Origin: Candidatus Poseidoniaceae archaeon
GTDB taxonomy: Archaea > Thermoplasmatota > Poseidoniia > Poseidoniales > Poseidoniaceae
Length of the DNA stretch: 64,000 bases
Direction: 5' to 3'
Assembly: GCA_028356125.1 (NCBI GenBank)
Contig: JAOMTZ010000002.1
Location: 1 to 64,000, forward strand
Shown: positions 38,038 to 47,011 of the stretch, piece after piece
Layout of the letters: each line of letters begins with the position of its first letter
Position numbering within the stretch: the stretch's first letter is position 1
The notes under the pieces: generated by a model
What the model saw: the letters and a program-made list of their open reading frames with translations, nothing else
The model's database searches: none
Told to the model about the DNA's origin: nothing
Translations under genes and position numbers: made by a program

Positions 38038-39405
38038 ATGGTCGGAGAAATATCCCCTGATGGAAATTTTATTTGGAACGGTACAGAATGGTTACCCCAT
38101 AACAACGCTCCACAAGAACAGAATGTATTCCAACTTACAACCGATGTTCAAGAACAAGAAATTGGATGGGAGGCTGTTTCTGAAAAACTAGATGAAGGCG
38201 GTAAAGGAAAAATGATTGCCATGAGTATTGTAGGTCTACTAGTTCTCACCGCCCTTAGTTGGGTAGTATACGCATTCGTTATTGACCCAATGCTATTCCC
38301 TGATGAACTCAAAAGAGATGAATTCATTAAAATGGCAAATGATGAACCCACTATTGAAGATGTTACATCTGGAGATGTAGGCTACTGGACGTGTGATATT
38401 GATTTGAAGATGACACAAGAAGAGGATGGAGAATCAATCACAATTCGAGGAGATTATTCAATATACGCTTCGGAAGACTCAGCACGTGTCAGTTCTGAAA
38501 TCTCTGCTCTTTTCTCAACATTCGGCAATGATATTTGGATGGATGAAAATCAAATCGCTTGGGATATTGATGATGAAGATTCGGGCAGAGTTGCTATTGA
38601 AAGCATGTCCACATCACCAGCATCTGAATTACTTACTAACTCCGATGCACCGATTGAATTCTGTTTCATGCACCAATTAGTGGCTATAAGTTTGGAAAAT
38701 GATGCATCTCAGCCATTTTCATCCGAAGGTGAGAGATTCCCCGACGAAGAAGGAGTTAGAGCTGTGAAGATTGTAACTGAACAGCCCTTAGAAGATGATG
38801 ATACTTTTACGATATCTGTTTACTTTGATGGTGATGGCAATCTGCTAGGAACTAAAATGACAAATTCAAGTTCAGAAATATTAGTTGAAATTGGATCTGA
38901 TTCCTTTTCTAAACCAAGCTGGGTAAAGAATGCAAATTCAGACACACCAATGCCAATGATAATTGATTCTAGCATTTGGAGTTCTAACCACAGTAGTACT
39001 GTAGAAACATTATTCAATTCATCATACTCCATGGAAGGTGCAAAAGTAGTTCTTTACACTGAAGAATATGATTATGAGAATGATATTGACATTATTGACA
39101 TCGTATTCGAAGTGGATATTGATACTGCCATTAACGGAGGCGGGTTAATTCAGGCCACTGATGAATGGTATGGAGACAATAATTGTACAATCTCATATAC
39201 AGATAATGCCCCATTTGAAGAAATCTCTAGCGGGGATGTTCTGTCAATAAGTTGCGATAACTATGCAATGAGCGATTATGAAATTGGAATCTCAAATGAA
39301 AACGGAATTGCTAGTGAAGTGGACTTATCGGTTCCATGGGTGTCCCCATTCTTCACAATTATCGCACTACTGGGCGCTGCATTGATTGTATCCAGAAGAG
39401 AATGA
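38038..39405 (+). CDS. Membrane protein with archaeosortase-type C-terminal tail
   Basis: N-terminal DG.W.G..W motif, internal TM, C-terminus VPWVSPFFTIIALLGAALIVSRRE*. Confidence 0.75.
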   Translation: MVGEISPDGNFIWNGTEWLPHNNAPQEQNVFQLTTDVQEQEIGWEAVSEKLDEGGKGKMIAMSIVGLLVLTALSWVVYAFVIDPMLFPDELKRDEFIKMANDEPTIEDVTSGDVGYWTCDIDLKMTQEEDGESITIRGDYSIYASEDSARVSSEISALFSTFGNDIWMDENQIAWDIDDEDSGRVAIESMSTSPASELLTNSDAPIEFCFMHQLVAISLENDASQPFSSEGERFPDEEGVRAVKIVTEQPLEDDDTFTISVYFDGDGNLLGTKMTNSSSEILVEIGSDSFSKPSWVKNANSDTPMPMIIDSSIWSSNHSSTVETLFNSSYSMEGAKVVLYTEEYDYENDIDIIDIVFEVDIDTAINGGGLIQATDEWYGDNNCTISYTDNAPFEEISSGDVLSISCDNYAMSDYEIGISNENGIASEVDLSVPWVSPFFTIIALLGAALIVSRRE

Positions 39406-39468
39406 TAATCCAATTGTTTGTTAGTAAACAAGCGAGGCATTCAAGCACAATGCCTTACACGGCAGCAC

Positions 39469-40800
39469 ATGGCGAAAGAGTTCTGGATTGGTGATGTCCA
39501 GGCAGGCATTCATGATGGTGCTGAAGTTGAATTGAAAGGTTGGGTCAAAAGAGCTCGAGGCTCTAATAAGATTCGATTCGTGGTACTGCGTGACTCAACC
39601 GGAACGATTCAATGTGTCGCCAAGCGAGAGGCATTGGGCGATGAATCCTTTGAAGAATTAAAGGGAGCCTTAATCGAAGCATCTGTCATCCTGAAAGGAA
39701 TAGTAAATGTTGATGAAAGAGCGCCAGGAGGCCATGAAATTGTTGTTTCAAGTGCCGAGGTTGTTGGAGCGGTAAGAGCAGAAACACCATTCCCGATCAC
39801 TGAATCAGCCATGGCTGCAGCAGACGGAGGAGAAACTGAGTTCCTACTCGACAATAGACATCTCTACTTACGTACTGGAAGGATGACTAACATGCTCAAG
39901 ATTCGTTCAAGTATATTTGGCGCAATTCATTCTTACTTTAGAGACAAAGATTTCGTTGAGTATCAGGCTCCAAATTTCGTAGCAGGTGCAGTAGAAGGCG
40001 GTTCAACCTTGTTCGAGGTACCTTATTTTGGTAAGAAAGCATATCTTACTCAGTCGTGGCAACTTTATGCCGAAGCCGCAATGCCTGCATTAGAGAGACT
40101 ATACACAATTGCACCTTCATTCCGTGCTGAGAAAAGTAGAACTCGAAGGCACCTGACGGAATTCTGGCACGCTGAAATGGAAGTTGCTTGGGCTTCAAAC
40201 GCTGAGATAATGACTCACGGCGAAGGACTGGTCAGGCATATTGCTAGAACTATTTTAGATGAAAGAGAAGATGAATTAGTTGGAATCGACAGAGATCTAG
40301 ATTTGCTCGCTAGGTATGCAGATAATCCATATCCTAGAATGCGATATGATGAAGCCGTTGAAACACTTCAGGGTATGAATGTTGAAATTGAATGGGGACA
40401 GGACTTGGACTATTCCAAAGAGAAGATTCTGACTCAAGATTTCGATGTACCTCACTTCCTTACTCACTACCCGAAAATAGCAAAACCATTCTATCACCGA
40501 GTAGATCCTGATGATGACAACTATGTGTTATGCCATGATTTACTTGCCCCTGAAGGATATGGAGAGATTGTAGGCGGAGGAGAAAGAACATGGTCTGAAG
40601 AAGAAATTCTTGCAAGAATAGATGATGAAGGAGTCCCTCGTGAGCCATACCAGTTCTATATCGACACAAGAACATACGGTGGCGTTCCTCATGGAGGATT
40701 CGGCCTAGGTGTTGACAGAGTTTGCTCTTGGTTGTCCGGTGCAGACCACATCAGAGAAGTAATTCCATTCCCTCGTGACTCTCGCAGAGTCACTCCTTGA
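39469..40800 (+). CDS. asnS: Asparaginyl-tRNA synthetase
   Basis: VELKGWVKRARGSNKIRFVVLRDSTG, FRAEKSRTRRHLTEFWHAEME, GGFGLGVDR. Confidence 0.93.
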   Translation: MAKEFWIGDVQAGIHDGAEVELKGWVKRARGSNKIRFVVLRDSTGTIQCVAKREALGDESFEELKGALIEASVILKGIVNVDERAPGGHEIVVSSAEVVGAVRAETPFPITESAMAAADGGETEFLLDNRHLYLRTGRMTNMLKIRSSIFGAIHSYFRDKDFVEYQAPNFVAGAVEGGSTLFEVPYFGKKAYLTQSWQLYAEAAMPALERLYTIAPSFRAEKSRTRRHLTEFWHAEMEVAWASNAEIMTHGEGLVRHIARTILDEREDELVGIDRDLDLLARYADNPYPRMRYDEAVETLQGMNVEIEWGQDLDYSKEKILTQDFDVPHFLTHYPKIAKPFYHRVDPDDDNYVLCHDLLAPEGYGEIVGGGERTWSEEEILARIDDEGVPREPYQFYIDTRTYGGVPHGGFGLGVDRVCSWLSGADHIREVIPFPRDSRRVTP

Positions 40801-41506
40801 TTTGATTCTTAATCGCTTCAAGAACATCGAGTAGATTGCGACTTCTAATAGTCATCTTGGCAACAGCCACTGGTTTCTCGTCCCAAGGGTTGAAACAGAT
40901 TGACAGTTCACTATTTTGAAACATTCCAATATCTCCAGCGCTATCACCGATTGAGATTGTGCGAGATTTGGGTATATCTAGGCGGCGTTGAAGCATCCTA
41001 ACAATTGAACCCTTACCATTCATTTGGACCTGATAGCGCCCATAATCGCCTATCGTACCATCATTTCGCTCTAGCCAACCATTAGTGAAAACATGGAATT
41101 TAGTATCACACCCTCGATGACGATTTATTCCACCCCAGCGTCTCCTCCAAGGTGTTTCAGAAGGATACATACAAGCTATGTCTCTAGCGGTTTCTTGCAT
41201 TCCACCACTGATAATGGCAACTTCATGCCCATTAGAAACAATCCAGTCTAGACAATCTTTGATTCCATCCATCAGAGGAGTGCCAATGCATAACTCACGC
41301 ATTTTTGCATCGGTAATCTCTCCGTGAGCACCTTTAACCAGTGCGAGATCCATCTTCAGCCAATCCCATTCATCCAATTTACCTTGATTATACAACTCAA
41401 ACGCTTCATGATTTGAAACCCCTAATTTGTCATACACGTATTGCCAAGTTGAAAGATGGTCGACCAGTACGCGGTCCATATCAAAACAAATTAGATGTTT
41501 CATCAA
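40790..41506 (-). CDS. HAD-superfamily phosphatase (SerB-like)
   Basis: CFDMDRVLVDH, AIISGGMQETA, ISIGDSAGDIGMF. Confidence 0.85.
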   Translation of the reverse strand: MMKHLICFDMDRVLVDHLSTWQYVYDKLGVSNHEAFELYNQGKLDEWDWLKMDLALVKGAHGEITDAKMRELCIGTPLMDGIKDCLDWIVSNGHEVAIISGGMQETARDIACMYPSETPWRRRWGGINRHRGCDTKFHVFTNGWLERNDGTIGDYGRYQVQMNGKGSIVRMLQRRLDIPKSRTISIGDSAGDIGMFQNSELSICFNPWDEKPVAVAKMTIRSRNLLDVLEAIKNQIKE

Positions 41507-41510
41507 ATCA

Positions 41511-42335
41511 CTACTCTTCTTTAGGCCAATGATTGTATTGCGCCTGGATTTGCTTGACCTGCTTGCCCATGATGTAAAGAATCAACCCAACCATCATGGC
41601 AAACAATCCCATCAGCGTGACTCCAATTACAGCAATTCCAACTCCTACGCTGGTTTCGTTCCACTCATCAAATGAGTCCAGAACATTGCCTGAAAGGTTG
41701 TAACCAACTAAGAATAAAACGATTCCAGGAATGCCGAAGAGCAAGAGAGGATGTCGTGATTCAAGCATCCAGTAGAATAGTTGGGCAAATCTAGATGCAG
41801 TAGCAAGTGACTCTCGCTGTTGAACTTTGGGAGCAGGTTTTGAATGAAGAACTCTAACTTTCAACTTCTGATCCAACTCGAGAGGTGTTTGCGTATTCTC
41901 TGACTTAGAGATCGCTTCTAATCCATTTACTGATGCTGCTAAGTGGGATAATTCAGCATCCCCATAAACTACTTCTTGAGGGTTGGAATTGTCACTAGCC
42001 CCGCTAATGAATGACATGTGGACATCCCAATTTTCTTTGGCTCTATTTACTAGAAGTGGTAAGTCTCTTAATTTGAATCGACCATTGATATGAACCAACA
42101 GAGTGAATTCCGTCGGATTATCATCCAGCAATAGACTTCCAAGAACGGGTGCATGTGTTTCTCCATCGTGATTTAGCACCCTGCAATCTATTTTCTCAGC
42201 GAGTTCGACAGTACCATCAGAACTCCCTAAATCAAGAAGAATTACTTCCTCTGCTAATTCTCTAGACCTAACAACAAGAGAAACCAATCGCAACTCGAAG
42301 TCTTTACCCATCAGAACGATACGTAGTGACTCCAT
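41511..42335 (-). CDS. Degenerate GT2-like membrane protein
   Basis: EVILLDLGSSDGTVELAEK retained, DxD replaced (LLVHINGRFKLRDLP); C-terminal TM hairpin resembles that of 27069-28001. Confidence 0.65.
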   Translation of the reverse strand: MESLRIVLMGKDFELRLVSLVVRSRELAEEVILLDLGSSDGTVELAEKIDCRVLNHDGETHAPVLGSLLLDDNPTEFTLLVHINGRFKLRDLPLLVNRAKENWDVHMSFISGASDNSNPQEVVYGDAELSHLAASVNGLEAISKSENTQTPLELDQKLKVRVLHSKPAPKVQQRESLATASRFAQLFYWMLESRHPLLLFGIPGIVLFLVGYNLSGNVLDSFDEWNETSVGVGIAVIGVTLMGLFAMMVGLILYIMGKQVKQIQAQYNHWPKEE

Positions 42336-42426
42336 AAACTGCGGGTATTCTTCTATGACATGAACTTCATGGAAGATTATTGATAGAAAATACGTTTTCT
42401 AAAGTTTAGAGAATGTACCAAACGGC

Positions 42427-43044
42427 TTACAACAAGTCCAAAGCCTCTGTCAGAATCGACTCGTTGGCCCAATATTTCTTATTCTTCCATATTGTTTTAC
42501 CATCACCATCTAGAACATATAACGAAGGTGTCGCTGGATTAGAGAAAGCTTCGGTATAATCATATTCAGTTAGTTCATTTCTGTCTACATCTATTGCTGA
42601 TTGACCATCAGTTGGTATCAAGACAGGCCACAGTGATTCAGTAGAACTATTGGATGAGGCGTATACATCAATAACCTCTTCTCGGTTTTCGAAGGAGGGA
42701 TAACGATGTACAGTTATGACTCTAGTATCATTCGAAATGTTGCCGCTACGCATCTCCCCGGCAATCATTTCGGTCCAATCGTGACAACCTGTACAACCTG
42801 TTGAAACCCAAAGAATAAGTGTGTTTTCACCATCTGCATCTTGCAGAATATCCATTTGCTGGCCTCGATCGATGTCCCTTCCTGCAGTGTCTGCAATCAA
42901 ATTCAGATGCTCGGGGACTTCGATTTCATTGGAAGGCACCTCTTCCTCCATACTCTTAGGGTTCGTACATCCCGGGATTATCAAAAGTATAGTGATAGCA
43001 ATAGCAACTGCATAGAAATCCTTTGCCATGAGTCGAAATATCAA
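42427..43044 (-). CDS. Thioredoxin-like lipoprotein
   Basis: Lipobox-like ITILLIIPGCTN; STGCTGCHDW (CxxC); PSLYVLDGDGKTIW. Confidence 0.75.
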   Translation of the reverse strand: MIFRLMAKDFYAVAIAITILLIIPGCTNPKSMEEEVPSNEIEVPEHLNLIADTAGRDIDRGQQMDILQDADGENTLILWVSTGCTGCHDWTEMIAGEMRSGNISNDTRVITVHRYPSFENREEVIDVYASSNSSTESLWPVLIPTDGQSAIDVDRNELTEYDYTEAFSNPATPSLYVLDGDGKTIWKNKKYWANESILTEALDLL

Positions 43045-43116
43045 CTTAGCCTTTTGAAGATTTGTTTAAACTAATCTAGCCATGAAGTTCATCATGAGAA
43101 TCTTGCTAGGGGTGCT

Positions 43117-43947
43117 ATGTACGACGGGATGATGGTCGGAGTAGTCATCCCCGCTCGTAACGAAGCTGAACATCTAACTGAGGTTTTGTCCACAATACCT
43201 GACTTTGTCGACAGGGTGGTAGTGGTTGATGATGGTTCCACAGATGGAACTGGGAAACTTGCTGTAAATGTAGAACTAGTCACACTCACAGGAGAGGGAG
43301 TTGGAGCGGCAATCGATGCTGGACATCGGCGAATGCTCGAATTGTTCGACCAGGAGTTCGTGTCGGTTGTAATTGCGGGAGACGGACAAATGGATCCATC
43401 CGATATGGAGAATTTGATATCTCCAATAATCGAAGGAAAGGCCCATCACTCAAAAGGAGAGAGATTAGACAGAGCCGGCAAGATGCCATTTTACAGGCGG
43501 ATTGGAACATTCCTACTAGCCATACTGACGACACTAGCGTGTGGCCAAAATATATCTGACCCTCAGTGTGGATATACTGCCACAAGTAGCAAAGTTCTCA
43601 AAACATGGAATTGGGATAAATCATGGAAAGGATATGGTTACCCAAATTGGTGGTTAATGCGACTGGCAGAAAATGGTTGGCGAATCAAACATGTTCCTGT
43701 TCGAGCCATTTACACTGGACAAAGAAGTGGAATCAAAGTTTCCACATTTCTACCAAAGGTTTCTTTGATGTTACTAATTGGTTTGCATTCTAGAATAATA
43801 CGCAACACAATCAAAAAGCCGAGCACATTACTAGTAATTACATGGGCAACATACCTGACTGGTTGGCTATACCACCCGGTTGCATTCTTAATTGCCCACA
43901 TTAGTGATAGAGTGCATGTTAGAAATATATTGAGGGACACTAGATGA
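43117..43947 (+). CDS. GT2 glycosyltransferase
   Basis: VVIPARNEAEHLTEVL, VVDDGSTDGTG, IAGDGQMDPSDM, SDPQCGYTATS. Confidence 0.88.
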   Translation: MYDGMMVGVVIPARNEAEHLTEVLSTIPDFVDRVVVVDDGSTDGTGKLAVNVELVTLTGEGVGAAIDAGHRRMLELFDQEFVSVVIAGDGQMDPSDMENLISPIIEGKAHHSKGERLDRAGKMPFYRRIGTFLLAILTTLACGQNISDPQCGYTATSSKVLKTWNWDKSWKGYGYPNWWLMRLAENGWRIKHVPVRAIYTGQRSGIKVSTFLPKVSLMLLIGLHSRIIRNTIKKPSTLLVITWATYLTGWLYHPVAFLIAHISDRVHVRNILRDTR

Positions 43948-44249
43948 GAAGGCCTGGGAGATACGCACACGCCAGACACATATTGGTAGGGAGTAAGTCT
44001 CAGGCACAAGCTATTCTTAATGAAATTACTAACGCCAAAAAACCATTGAAGATATTCAAGAAAATGGCAAGAGATTATTCATCTTGCTCTACTGCTGAAA
44101 AGAAGGGAGACTTAGGTGAATTCCATGAGAAGCAAATGGTACCTGAGTTTTCGGAGCAGGTTTGGTCACAAGACTTGGAGCAGTGTGATTGCTTTATCAA
44201 AACTAGATTTGGATTCCATCTAATTTGGGTTCACTCTCGAGATGAATGA
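43944..44249 (+). CDS. Parvulin-type peptidyl-prolyl isomerase
   Basis: HARHILVGSKSQAQAIL...FKKMARDYSSCSTAEKKGDLGEF...TRFGFHLIWV. Confidence 0.9.
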   Translation: MRRPGRYAHARHILVGSKSQAQAILNEITNAKKPLKIFKKMARDYSSCSTAEKKGDLGEFHEKQMVPEFSEQVWSQDLEQCDCFIKTRFGFHLIWVHSRDE

Positions 44250-44272
44250 CTGCTAGCCTAAGCTGTTGTAAA

Positions 44273-44350
44273 TGGTGGGTCTGTCCAGATTTGAACTGGA
44301 GTCCAAGCGTCCCAAACGCCCGAGTATAGGCCAAGCTAACCCACAGACCC
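44273..44350 (-). tRNA. tRNA-Pro (anticodon TGG), CCA encoded
   Basis: GGGTCTG/CAGACCC acceptor, loop TTTGGGA, T-arm TCCAG-TTCAAAT-CTGGA, genomic CCA. Confidence 0.93.
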
Positions 44351-44385
44351 TGCAAACCTTGCGCAATCGTTTCCCTTCTTGAATG

Positions 44386-44802
44386 TCACTGAAGAAGTAG
44401 ATATGAATTATCATCTCGATGAATCATCAAACCTTGCCCAACAGCCTCTTCTGCTACGTCTTCTGCAGAAATTGTTACTCCTTTTCCACGTAAAGCGCCT
44501 GCGAGCCTGTCCAAGGACACAATGTCCTCAATAGCAGCAATTCTAATGCATTCGAAAAGTAAGGTTGCGCTAGGATTGTCATTCACTTCTATTGTTTTTG
44601 GCAACTTTTGGCGCATCTCATCTCTGAGGTTTTCCGGCATGTTTGAGATTGCTACTTCTCTTTGGAGATCACTTGCGTTTTCAGCAACTGAAACTACCTG
44701 TAATTTATCACCTGCTGGAAAACCACAATGTGGACATTTTCGCGTCTTACCCATTATACCCCAGCACCGTTCACAATTGGAACAGCGAACAACGGTGTAC
44801 AA
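44386..44802 (-). CDS. Zinc-ribbon protein with helical C-terminal domain
   Basis: VVRCSNCERCWGIMGKTRKCPHCGF. Confidence 0.75.
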   Translation of the reverse strand: MYTVVRCSNCERCWGIMGKTRKCPHCGFPAGDKLQVVSVAENASDLQREVAISNMPENLRDEMRQKLPKTIEVNDNPSATLLFECIRIAAIEDIVSLDRLAGALRGKGVTISAEDVAEEAVGQGLMIHRDDNSYLLLQ

Positions 44803-44811
44803 ATTATCACC

Positions 44812-45492
44812 TCAAAGTGAGAAGTCTGTATTTCCGCCACCAGGTGGTTTTCTTCCACCTGGCCTCATTGCAGGGGCTGCCGGCGCTTTGGTGTCAACTC
44901 TCTTGGCAGCATCCGCCATAGCATCTGTAGCTTGCCTAGTCAGGCCAGCGCGAACTCTTCCGACATTACCTCCGCCAGACATCTTGAGTGAATCTGGAAG
45001 AATCAAAGCAGCCATTGCAACTCCATAGTGGTCTTGTGCTGCTGTCACTTCATCAACTGCAACATCGAACGAAATAACTTCAAGATCTCTACTAGCCAAA
45101 CGCCTTTGCAGATTTCTCTTTAGTAGAGCTTCTGTTTCTTCATAGTCTAATTCAGTGGTAATCTTGGCCACAATTGCACATTCATCACCTTCTGGTGTAC
45201 GGCAAGCGGCCCAAGCCACACCCGCACATGCACTAGAGCCGCCGTAAGCATACGCTGTAGCTAAATGACATTCAACCAATGAACCCATTGGTAATGGGAG
45301 AGGTGGTGTTGCTTCGAACCCCATGGGTAAGAAAGCACCGTGTACTTCAATCAGTCTTGAGTCACCGAGGCCCATTTCAACTAAGCCTTGGTCATAAGCA
45401 TCTTCTGCATTCTCTCCCCAAGGAGCGACTGCTGTCATTAACCAACCAGGGCATGCTCCTGCCGATGCGGGGTTGTTACCAGAACTGTACAT
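44812..45492 (-). CDS. Pyruvoyl-dependent arginine decarboxylase (PvlArgDC)-like protein lacking the Ser-Ser cleavage site
   Basis: GENAEDAYDQGLVEMGLGDSRLIEVHGAFLP...LPMGSLVECHLATAYAYGGSSACAGVAWA...EETEALLKRNLQRRLASRDLEVISFDV; cleavage region reads TAVAPWGEN. Confidence 0.7.
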   Translation of the reverse strand: MYSSGNNPASAGACPGWLMTAVAPWGENAEDAYDQGLVEMGLGDSRLIEVHGAFLPMGFEATPPLPLPMGSLVECHLATAYAYGGSSACAGVAWAACRTPEGDECAIVAKITTELDYEETEALLKRNLQRRLASRDLEVISFDVAVDEVTAAQDHYGVAMAALILPDSLKMSGGGNVGRVRAGLTRQATDAMADAAKRVDTKAPAAPAMRPGGRKPPGGGNTDFSL

Positions 45493-45545
45493 ATTAGGGT
45501 CGAGGATGGGCTAGGTTCATCAAGACCGTGGTCCGAGTAGTTAGT

Positions 45546-45833
45546 ATGGCAAGCAATTCAAGGGGAGTCTTATTGCTTGGAGGAGGTGCTATGATTGCAG
45601 TTGCTGCAGTCAGTTCAACTACTCACGGAAAGGGATGGATTGTTCCAATGGCCATCTTGCTTTCAATAATCCTAGCCATTTTATTATTTTCAACTCTGAC
45701 TTCTAGCAGTGATAAAATACAGGGAAGCACACCTATTAATGTTAGAAAACAGATTCATTCAGAAAATATAGAATCTGTTACTGAAGACCTACCCGAACCT
45801 AGTGAATCCGGAATTGAGTTACCAATGTTGTAA
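45546..45833 (+). CDS. Small hypothetical membrane protein
   Basis: Two hydrophobic segments, 95 aa. Confidence 0.55.
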   Translation: MASNSRGVLLLGGGAMIAVAAVSSTTHGKGWIVPMAILLSIILAILLFSTLTSSSDKIQGSTPINVRKQIHSENIESVTEDLPEPSESGIELPML

Positions 45834-45836
45834 CCA

Positions 45837-46445
45837 CTATTCTACATCACTTTGACTGAACACAGGTGGTTCTGGCCCCACCGGTAAATCTTCTAACTCT
45901 AAAGCGTCTAACTCCCGCATTGTCGCGTCGCCATGAAGAATCTGTGAGTGCCCATTCGGGTCAAGCAATTCAACTGTTATAGGGCGTGGAATTGGGTCCT
46001 CTTTCAATTCAAGTAGAGTAGTATGCATATCCTGTAATCTCTTGATATCTTCAATGTCGGAATCATCGGCATAACACTGTCGAGTGACCATAACAATGAT
46101 TTCCATAAAACGATCTATTACGCCTTCAACATTTGAAACATAACCGGTGGATGCTGTTCCTGGTTTAACCTCTAAATCTAGTTCCGGTATTCTTACTGTA
46201 CAGGAAGATGAACGTACAACCCTTGCACGAATGTGCTCAGGTTTGCTGATAAGTAATTGACAACTACCGGGCTTCTTACCTTCTGCAGGTATGAAATCGG
46301 ATTGTCTCCAACCGCATGCATGACAAAGAACAGTGACTTGGGTATGCTCACCAAAATATGGAATCTCATCAATATGTGTCATCATCCTTACTTGGCCTTC
46401 AGCTTTACAGATAGGGCATGGTATTTCGACAGGTACTTCATCCAT
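45837..46445 (-). CDS. ZPR1-type zinc finger protein
   Basis: CPICKAEGQVRMMTHIDEIPYFGEHTQVTVLCHACGWRQSDF, STGYVSNVEGVIDRF. Confidence 0.92.
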   Translation of the reverse strand: MDEVPVEIPCPICKAEGQVRMMTHIDEIPYFGEHTQVTVLCHACGWRQSDFIPAEGKKPGSCQLLISKPEHIRARVVRSSSCTVRIPELDLEVKPGTASTGYVSNVEGVIDRFMEIIVMVTRQCYADDSDIEDIKRLQDMHTTLLELKEDPIPRPITVELLDPNGHSQILHGDATMRELDALELEDLPVGPEPPVFSQSDVE

Positions 46446-46454
46446 GTAATCACC

Positions 46455-46919
46455 TCAATTAAACTCTGAAGAATCTGCAGCAAATGCTTCAGATTCAACA
46501 CCATTAACACCACGGCAGCCCGGAGGTAAAAGCATCAACCTAGTTTCAGTAAGACGGATAATCTGACCCCCTAAATCGTTTTCAATAAATTTGTTCAACC
46601 TCTCGATTGCTGTTTGAAGTTCTAACTTACGATTTAGCAACTTCTCCATACGAACTATGGCTGCCTCACCATCGGCTAGCCAATCCATTAATTGGAGAAC
46701 ACCAGTAAGGTCGTGTAGAGTTGCCCTATGAATTACTAATCCATCAACCACTTTTGGAACAGGAGCTGTAGGATACAGTTTCTCTAAATCATGGTAAGTT
46801 GTATTACCTTGACTATTAGAGGTAGGAAGCGAGGATTCTTCAGAGGGTAAATTCAACCTTCTAGGGGCTTGGCCAGAGAAAGCATCCAGCGAAGTCTGCT
46901 TATCCCCCTCCTCGCTCAT
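46455..46919 (-). CDS. sepF: SepF-like cell division protein
   Basis: VIHRATLHDLTGVLQLMDWLADGEAAIVRMEKL...LNKFIENDLGGQIIRLTETRLMLLPPGCRG resembles archaeal SepF core. Confidence 0.7.
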   Translation of the reverse strand: MSEEGDKQTSLDAFSGQAPRRLNLPSEESSLPTSNSQGNTTYHDLEKLYPTAPVPKVVDGLVIHRATLHDLTGVLQLMDWLADGEAAIVRMEKLLNRKLELQTAIERLNKFIENDLGGQIIRLTETRLMLLPPGCRGVNGVESEAFAADSSEFN

Positions 46920-47011
46920 AGTAGGGTCGGTGTGACGGTTGGTTGATAAGGGTCCCGCGAGACGCAGGTATCATCCCGCCTAATCTGTCGGGAACCTATC
47001 GAGTTGAGAAC

